DNA from: Bradyrhizobium guangdongense
Lineage (GTDB): Bacteria; Pseudomonadota; Alphaproteobacteria; Rhizobiales; Xanthobacteraceae
Assembly (NCBI RefSeq): GCF_006483445.1
Contig: NZ_PPPT01000066.1
Coordinates: 1-49,597 of the forward strand
Length of the DNA: 49,597 nucleotides
Direction of reading: 5' to 3'
The notes under the pieces are model-generated. The model made no database searches, had not been told where the DNA came from, and was given only the letters and a program-made list of their open reading frames with translations. Shown piece by piece: positions 44,279-49,597 of this stretch. Every line of letters starts with the position of its first letter. Position 1 is the stretch's first letter. The position numbers and the translations under genes were made by a program.

Positions 44279-46158
44279 GCGCCCAGCCGTCCGCCTCTGA
44301 ATCAGACCGCGGCGCGAGCACCGCCCCGCTCCGGCCGATCTCGTTCGGCACGCCCGCCGTCATTGTCGAGCGGCGCGACGACGGCACGATCTACCTGCGG
44401 CCGAAACAGCCGCTCGGCGACTATCCGGTCCGCCTCACCGACCGCCTGCATCACTGGGCCGCGACGACGCCGGACCGTGTCTTCATGGCCGAGCGCGAAG
44501 GCGGCCGCGGCTGGCGCAAGATCACCTATGCCGAGCTGCTGGCCTCCTCCAGGCACATCGCGTCAGGCCTGATCCAGCGCGGACTGTCGGCGGAAAAGCC
44601 GGTCGTCATCCTCTCCGGCAATTCGATCGACCACGCGCTGCTCGCCTTCGGCGCGTTCTATGCCGGCGTGCCGTTCTGTCCGGTCTCGCCGGCCTATTCG
44701 CTGGTCTCGAAGGATTACGGCAAGCTCTCCTACCTGATGAAGCTGTTGACGCCCGGCCTCGTGTTTGCCGAGGACGCCGACAGGTTTGCCGACGCGCTCG
44801 CTGCCAACGTCTCGCAGGGCACCGAGATCGCGGCGTCCTACGGCACGGTCGCGGGACGCGACGTCACGCTGCTCGCCGACCTCATGGCGACGCCTATCCA
44901 TCCCAGACTCGACGAGGTGCATGGGAAAATCGGCCCGGACACGATCGCAAAGTTTTTGCTGACCTCGGGTTCGACCGGCAATCCCAAGGCCGTCATCAAC
45001 ACCCAGCGCATGATCTGCGCCAACCAGGTGATGCTGCGCGAGACGCTGGCCTTCCTCAAGGACGAGCCGCCCGTCATCATTGACTGGCTGCCGTGGAACC
45101 ACACCTTTGGCGGCAACCACAATATCGGGCTGACGCTCTACAATGGCGGCTCGATGTATCTCGATGCCGGCAAGCCGGTGCCCGGCGGCATCGAGGAGAC
45201 CGTGCGCAATCTCCAGGAGATTTCGCCGACGGTCTATTTCAACGTCCCCAAGGGCTATGAGTCGCTGCTGCCGTACTTGCGCGACGACCAGGGCCTGCGC
45301 GCAAAATTCTTCGACCGGCTGCATGCGATGTTCTTCTCGGGCGCGGCGCTGTCGCCCTTCGTCTGGAACAGCCTCGACGAGCTCGCGGTGAAGGAGAAGG
45401 GCTATCGCGTGCCGATGCTGACCGGCCTCGGTGCCACCGAAACCGCGCCGTTCTTCATGTCGGTCAATCCGAACACCAGCCGCTCCGGCCATGTCGGGCT
45501 TCCGGTGTCGGGCAACGACGCAAAACTCGTTCCGAACAACGGCAAGATGGAAGTGCGCGCCAAGGGCCCGAACGTGATGCCCGGCTACTGGCGCCAGCCC
45601 GACATCACCGCAAAGTCGTTCGACGAAGAAGGCTTTTACAAGCTCGGCGATGCGCTCAAGCCCGCCGATCCCGATGATTTCAACGCCGGCTTCGATTTCG
45701 ACGGCCGCGTCAGCGAGGATTTCAAGCTCGCGAGCGGCACCTGGGTCAGCGTCGGTCCGCTGCGTGCGCGGCTCACGGCGGCCTGCGCACCGCTGGTGCG
45801 CGACGTCGTCATCGCGGGCATCAATCGCGACGAGGTCTCCGCGATCGTCCTGCTCGATCTCGACGGCTGCCGCCTGATCAACCCGACGCTGCCGGCCGAC
45901 GATCTCACCGTCACCGCGCGCGATCGCCTCGTCCGCGAGGCCTTCCGCGAACGCCTGACCAAATTCCTGGAATCTGCGACCGGCTCCTCGACCCGGATCA
46001 CCCGCGCGATCCTGCTCGACACGCCGCTCTCGATCGACAAGGGCGAAGTCACCGACAAGGGCTCGATCAACCAGCGTGCAGTGCTCGAACATCGCACTGA
46101 TCTGATCGAAGAGCTCTATGCCGCCAATCCATCGGACCGTGTGATCACGGTCCGCTAA
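44275..46158 (+). CDS. fcs: Feruloyl/p-coumaroyl-CoA synthase
   Basis: This 627-residue ANL-family ligase has the feruloyl-CoA synthase subfamily pattern. The ATP-binding motif LTSGSTGNPKA is at residues 229-239, followed by WLPWNHTFGGNHN and NVPKGYESLLPYLR. The adenylate region contains GLGATETAPFFMS, and the catalytic Lys595 is near the C-terminus in TDKGSINQRA. It activates a hydroxycinnamate with ATP and CoA. It is translationally coupled to the crotonase. The length fits the bacterial Fcs branch that is longer than plant 4CL. The SDR follows after 24 nt. Confidence 0.9.
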   Translation: MSAQPSASESDRGASTAPLRPISFGTPAVIVERRDDGTIYLRPKQPLGDYPVRLTDRLHHWAATTPDRVFMAEREGGRGWRKITYAELLASSRHIASGLIQRGLSAEKPVVILSGNSIDHALLAFGAFYAGVPFCPVSPAYSLVSKDYGKLSYLMKLLTPGLVFAEDADRFADALAANVSQGTEIAASYGTVAGRDVTLLADLMATPIHPRLDEVHGKIGPDTIAKFLLTSGSTGNPKAVINTQRMICANQVMLRETLAFLKDEPPVIIDWLPWNHTFGGNHNIGLTLYNGGSMYLDAGKPVPGGIEETVRNLQEISPTVYFNVPKGYESLLPYLRDDQGLRAKFFDRLHAMFFSGAALSPFVWNSLDELAVKEKGYRVPMLTGLGATETAPFFMSVNPNTSRSGHVGLPVSGNDAKLVPNNGKMEVRAKGPNVMPGYWRQPDITAKSFDEEGFYKLGDALKPADPDDFNAGFDFDGRVSEDFKLASGTWVSVGPLRARLTAACAPLVRDVVIAGINRDEVSAIVLLDLDGCRLINPTLPADDLTVTARDRLVREAFRERLTKFLESATGSSTRITRAILLDTPLSIDKGEVTDKGSINQRAVLEHRTDLIEELYAANPSDRVITVR

Positions 46159-46182
46159 CAGATACCGCCAAAGGAGAAAGCC

Positions 46183-46944
46183 ATGTTGTTGAAGGATCAG
46201 GCAGCCATCGTCACCGGCGGCGCATCGGGACTGGGCGCGGCCACCGCGCGAAAACTGGCGGCGCAGGGCGCCAAGGTCGCGGTATGCGACCTCAATGCCA
46301 AGCTGGCCGAGACCGTTGCCGCCGAGATCAAGGGCGTGGCCGTGGTGTGCGACGTGTCCGACGCCGCCTCCGCTGAAGCCGCCTTTGCGGCTGCCGCAAA
46401 GGCCCATGGCCCGGCGCGCGTGCTCGTCAACTGCGCCGGTATCGGCGTTGCCAAGCGTGTCGTCGGCCGCGACGGTCCGATGGCGCTGGCCGATTTCGAC
46501 AAGGTGATCAAGGTCAATCTGATCGGCACCTTCAACATGCTGCGCCTGGCCGCAACCGAGATGTCAAAGCTCGAGCCGCAGGCGAGCGGCGAGCGCGGCG
46601 TCATCATCAACACCGCCTCCGTCGCCGCCTATGACGGCCAGATCGGCCAGTCGGCCTATTCGGCGTCCAAGGGCGGCATCGTCGGCATGACGCTGCCGAT
46701 CGCGCGCGAGCTTGCGCAGTTCGGCATCCGCGTGCTCACGATTGCGCCCGGCCTGTTCCTCACCCCATTGCTCGCCAACCTGCCGCAGGAAGCGCAGGAT
46801 TCGCTCGCCGCCGCGATCCCCTTCCCGCGCCGGCTCGGCAGCGCCGACGAATTCGCGGCGCTGGCGCTGCACATGGTCGAGAATACCTATCTGAACGGCG
46901 AAGTGGTGCGCCTCGACGGTTCGCTGCGCATGGCGCCCAAGTAA
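46183..46944 (+). CDS. SDR, 3-hydroxyacyl-CoA dehydrogenase type-2-like
   Basis: This 253-residue short-chain dehydrogenase has the NAD-binding TGGASGLG (11-18), an acidic Asp at the end of strand 2 (CDLNA), and the catalytic Ser146, Tyr159 and Lys163 (YSASK). The whole sequence resembles the type 2 3-hydroxyacyl-CoA dehydrogenase branch, including the [24 protein letters not shown] segment. It would oxidise the hydrated cinnamoyl-CoA to the 3-keto ester, a beta-oxidation-like step. AAGGAG precedes the ATG. It belongs to the operon with the CoA ligase and the thioesterase. Confidence 0.87.
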   Translation: MLLKDQAAIVTGGASGLGAATARKLAAQGAKVAVCDLNAKLAETVAAEIKGVAVVCDVSDAASAEAAFAAAAKAHGPARVLVNCAGIGVAKRVVGRDGPMALADFDKVIKVNLIGTFNMLRLAATEMSKLEPQASGERGVIINTASVAAYDGQIGQSAYSASKGGIVGMTLPIARELAQFGIRVLTIAPGLFLTPLLANLPQEAQDSLAAAIPFPRRLGSADEFAALALHMVENTYLNGEVVRLDGSLRMAPK

Positions 46945-46956
46945 GGCGAGAACCGC

Positions 46957-47376
46957 ATGTTCGTGAACCGGCGCGAGGTCCAGATCCAGTGGGGCGACTG
47001 CGACCCCGCCAACATCGTCTATTATCCGCGCTATTTCGCGATGTTCGACGATTCGACGTCGACCCTATTCGAGGTGGCCGGCTTCTCCAAACAGGACCTG
47101 GTCAAGAAATACGGCCTGGTCGGCATCCCCATGGTCGACACGCGGTCAAAGTTCTACATCCCCTCGACCTATGGCGACTGGATCACCATCGAGACGAAGA
47201 TCGAGAGCATCAAGCGCTCGAGCTTTGAGGTGAAGCACAACGTCTACAAGGGCGAGGCGCTGGCGATCGAGGGTTTTGAGACCCGCGTGCTGGTCGGCCG
47301 CGACCCCGTTAACCCCGACAAGCTGAAATCCGCACCGTTCCCGGCGGAAATGGTAGCCAAATTCACGGGAAGCTAA
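46957..47376 (+). CDS. 4-hydroxybenzoyl-CoA thioesterase family protein
   Basis: This 139-residue hotdog-fold protein has the 4HBT motif WGDCDPANIVYYPRYF (residues 12-27); Asp16 corresponds to the catalytic aspartate of Pseudomonas-type 4-hydroxybenzoyl-CoA thioesterase. Its place behind the SDR suggests that it releases a hydroxybenzoate or a keto-acid from CoA at the end of side-chain shortening. The 12-nt spacing to the SDR implies co-transcription. It is a different subfamily from the PaaI-type thioesterase at 38418. Confidence 0.85.
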   Translation: MFVNRREVQIQWGDCDPANIVYYPRYFAMFDDSTSTLFEVAGFSKQDLVKKYGLVGIPMVDTRSKFYIPSTYGDWITIETKIESIKRSSFEVKHNVYKGEALAIEGFETRVLVGRDPVNPDKLKSAPFPAEMVAKFTGS

Positions 47377-47454
47377 ATCGCCGCACCATCCAAAGACGGG
47401 GCTGAATTCACGCTCGACTTCTGCTTACAAAGAAACAAACCAGGGAGGACATTA

Positions 47455-48606
47455 ATGAAACGGTTTTATCTGACGGCTGCAATCACCGCTGCTTCGCTCG
47501 CGCTACCGGCACTGCCGGCGCTCAGCCAGACCGCCGAGGTCACCATCGGCATCACCACCACCACGACCGGTCCGGGCGCGGCGCTGGGCATTCCCGAACG
47601 TAACGCGCTGGAATTCGTGCCGAAGGAAATCGGCGGCGTGCCGTTGAAGGTGATCGTGCTCGACGACGGCGGCGATCCCACCACCGCGACCACCAACGCA
47701 CGGCGGTTCGTCACGGAATCCAAAGCCGACATCATCATGGGCTCGGCGCTGACGCCGCCGACCATCGCCGTGTCGAACGTCGCCAACGAGGCCGGCATCC
47801 CGCACTTTGGTCTGGCGCCCTTCCCGATCACCCCGGAACGCATGAAGTGGTCGGTGGCGATGCCGCAGCCGATTCCGATCGTCGGCAAGGTGCTGTACGA
47901 CCACATGAAGTCGAAGGGCATCAAGACCCTCGGCTATATCGGCTACTCCGACAGCTATGGCGACCTCTGGTTCAACGACCTCAAGGCGCAGGCCGTGCCG
48001 ATGGGCATGACCATCGTGGACGAGGAACGCTTTGCGCGTCCCGACACCTCGGTGACCGGTCAGGTGCTGAAGCTCGTGGCCGCCAATCCCGACGCCATCC
48101 TGGTCGGCGCCTCCGGCACCGCGGCCGCTCTGCCTCAGACCGAGCTGCGCGAGCGCGGCTACCAGGGCCTGATCTACCAGACCCATGGTGCCGCCAGCAT
48201 GGACTTCATCCGCATCGCCGGGAAGGCCGCGGAAGGCGTCCTGATGGCCTCCGGCCCGGTCATGGACCCGGAAGACCAGCCGGACGAAGCGGCGACCAAG
48301 AAGCCCGGCCTCGCGCTCAATACGGCCTATGAAGCCAAGTATGGCCCGAACAGCCGCAGCCAGTTCGCCGGCCACTCCTTCGACGCGTTCGAGATCCTCA
48401 AGCGCATCATTCCAACGGCGCTGAAGACCGCCAAGCCCGGCACGCCGGAGTTCCGCGAGGCGATCCGCCAGGCCCTGCTCAGCGAGAAGGAATTGGCGGC
48501 GAGCCAGGGCGTCTACAACTTCACCGAAAAGGATCGCTACGGGCTCGACGAGCGCTCGCGCATCCTGCTGACGGTGAAGGACGGCAAGTACAAGCTCGTC
48601 AAGTAA
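47455..48606 (+). CDS. Periplasmic ABC substrate-binding protein (CouP-like)
   Basis: This 383-residue type I binding protein has a signal peptide ending near Ser24 (LPALS before QTAEV). The mature N-terminus VTIGITTTTTGPGAALGIPE is glycine- and threonine-rich, as in aromatic-acid-binding relatives of LivK. It is clearly outside the paralogue family at 15540-21017. No permease genes adjoin it, so its likely partner is the three-gene ABC transporter at 32933-36477, which lacks a binding protein. In R. palustris the corresponding CouP binds phenylpropanoids. AGGGAGGA precedes the ATG. Confidence 0.87.
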   Translation: MKRFYLTAAITAASLALPALPALSQTAEVTIGITTTTTGPGAALGIPERNALEFVPKEIGGVPLKVIVLDDGGDPTTATTNARRFVTESKADIIMGSALTPPTIAVSNVANEAGIPHFGLAPFPITPERMKWSVAMPQPIPIVGKVLYDHMKSKGIKTLGYIGYSDSYGDLWFNDLKAQAVPMGMTIVDEERFARPDTSVTGQVLKLVAANPDAILVGASGTAAALPQTELRERGYQGLIYQTHGAASMDFIRIAGKAAEGVLMASGPVMDPEDQPDEAATKKPGLALNTAYEAKYGPNSRSQFAGHSFDAFEILKRIIPTALKTAKPGTPEFREAIRQALLSEKELAASQGVYNFTEKDRYGLDERSRILLTVKDGKYKLVK

Positions 48607-48631
48607 CGCGCTGATACCACCGAGACGACCG

Positions 48632-48663
48632 GAGCCGGCCCCAAAAGGGCCGGCTCTTTTTTT
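48632..48663 (+). terminator. Rho-independent terminator of the phenylpropanoid operon
   Basis: GAGCCGGCCC and GGGCCGGCTC form a perfect 10-bp stem with a 5-nt CAAAA loop, followed by seven T. It ends the crotonase-fcs-SDR-thioesterase-SBP transcript. The 144 nt from here to the GST gene contain nothing I recognise. Confidence 0.92.
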
Positions 48664-48807
48664 GGGATGAAAACAACCCCATGCACAGTAGCCGATGACG
48701 TGGCGGCCGGGCATGCTGTGAGATCACCTAGCTCCTTGTTTGCGCAAGCGCTTTGGGGGAAGCCGCGCAGGTTTTGTGGCGCGCGGCCCTCCCGCTCGAA
48801 ACGTGCT

Positions 48808-49536
48808 TCAGGCGGCCTTTCGCAGCTTGCTCCATGCAAATTCCGGATAATATTCGCTCATCATGCGATCGACATAGGCGGTGAGATTGCCGAACTCCTC
48901 GGCGCGTTCGCGCAGCTTGGATTCGAAGAACGGCGTCAAAATCCCCGCCAGCGCGCCGAAGGCGGTGGCATCGACGCCGGCCGGCTTGTTGCCCATCAGA
49001 TAGGCCTTGTCGCCGAGCTGCACCGACAGCGCAAACAGCGAGCGCACGGCGAGATCGACATCGTCATCGGGCGCGTGGCGGCCGAGGCCGCTCAGCAGAT
49101 AGTTCTCGGCGACGCGGAATTGCGCATCTTCGCGCAGTTTTTCGCGATTATGCTCCGGCGCGCCGTCGAAAAAATGCGACGGCCCCTTGGCAAAATTGGC
49201 GGGATCGACCCAGCGCGCGCCGACCAGGCCCCAATAGACGTGGCTCTCGACCATGCGCTCGAACGCCCAGGCCTGGGCGCGCTCGGCCTGCGACAGCCCG
49301 GCGTCGAAATCGAACCCGTAACGGCGCTCGATATGGGCGCGGATGAAGGTGGAATCGGCCACCGCCTCGCCGTCGTCGTCGATGAACGGCAACTGCCCCT
49401 TGGGCGAGGCCGGCGGCATCGCGCGCTCCTTGCGATAGGGCAGTCCCGCCATCTTCAACTGCACCTCCGTCTTGGTGACGAAGGGGCTGATTTCCGGCAG
49501 GCCGAACCCGGTGCCAAAGCCATAAAGCGTGATCAT
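48808..49536 (-). CDS. Glutathione S-transferase family protein
   Basis: This 242-residue protein has a thioredoxin-like N-terminal domain (ITLYGFGTGFGLPEISPFVT, then the GQLPFIDDDGEAVADSTFI segment that holds the cis-Pro and the glutathione contact) and a helical C-terminal domain (GDKAYLMGNKPAGVDATAFG). This resembles the metaxin / Fax-type GST branch, and no clear catalytic Cys or Ser is visible near the N-terminus. An open frame extends to 49578, but the ATG at 49536 has AGGAGAG at suitable distance and gives the usual start MITLYG. It is convergent with the phenylpropanoid operon and appears to be a single gene. Confidence 0.83.
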   Translation of the reverse strand: MITLYGFGTGFGLPEISPFVTKTEVQLKMAGLPYRKERAMPPASPKGQLPFIDDDGEAVADSTFIRAHIERRYGFDFDAGLSQAERAQAWAFERMVESHVYWGLVGARWVDPANFAKGPSHFFDGAPEHNREKLREDAQFRVAENYLLSGLGRHAPDDDVDLAVRSLFALSVQLGDKAYLMGNKPAGVDATAFGALAGILTPFFESKLRERAEEFGNLTAYVDRMMSEYYPEFAWSKLRKAA

Positions 49537-49597
49537 TCCGTTGCTCTCCTGAAGCGTTGTTGGGGAACCTAGTGCCACGCTGCTGCCACCATGGTGG

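Noticed and set aside
44563..46407. 614-codon antisense frame over fcs and the SDR
   Set aside because: The opposite strand has intact enzyme motifs in both genes; the antisense product matches no family pattern.

Overview
The window looks like the chromosome of an alphaproteobacterium of the Bradyrhizobium / Rhodopseudomonas group. The reasons are very GC-rich DNA, dense operons with 4-nt ATGA overlaps, recurrent intergenic hairpin repeats, and two gene clusters whose order matches, from memory, the pim (dicarboxylate / fatty acid beta-oxidation) and cou (p-coumarate / phenylpropanoid) loci of Rhodopseudomonas palustris. No tRNA, rRNA, CRISPR array, transposase or integrase is visible. All functions are read from sequence motifs; no database search was run.

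Region 1 (1-2371, plus strand) is a membrane-bound O-acetyltransferase followed by an SGNH-hydrolase-like partner, probably a polysaccharide O-acetylation pair. Region 2 (2372-11021, minus strand) is a complete beta-oxidation operon in the order pimF-pimA-pimB-pimC-pimD-SDR, with an intergenic hairpin repeat in each of its three widest gaps. Region 3 (11153-22462, plus strand) holds a divergent IclR-type regulator with a 19-bp palindrome in the shared promoter gap, one Liv-type ABC transporter (livG-F-H-M), four tandem paralogous periplasmic binding proteins, three of them closed by near-identical terminators, and a MOFRL-type glycerate kinase. The transporter and its binding proteins probably feed the pim operon.

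Region 4 (22507-29903, minus strand) is a six-subunit hydrogenase-4-like membrane complex (hyfB-C-E-F-G-I) behind a small XRE regulator. Its large subunit lacks two of the four cysteines needed to bind a NiFe centre and no maturation genes are nearby. It is therefore better read as an energy-converting-hydrogenase-related (Ehr) complex of unknown electron chemistry than as a hydrogenase. A PAS-PAS-GGDEF-EAL protein is divergent from it.

Region 5 (32247-48606) is a dispersed phenylpropanoid module: a CouR-like MarR regulator, an ABC transporter with a fused permease-ATPase, a TRAP transporter, and an operon of crotonase, feruloyl/coumaroyl-CoA synthase, SDR, 4HBT thioesterase and a periplasmic binding protein. 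The promoters of its three transcription units share a TTAT-N5-ATAA inverted repeat over the predicted -10 region, which suggests one MarR regulon. Embedded in it are a PNPOx-like gene with a divergent LysR regulator, a PaaI-type thioesterase, a DUF3237 gene and a HicAB toxin-antitoxin pair. The window ends with a GST-family gene on the minus strand.
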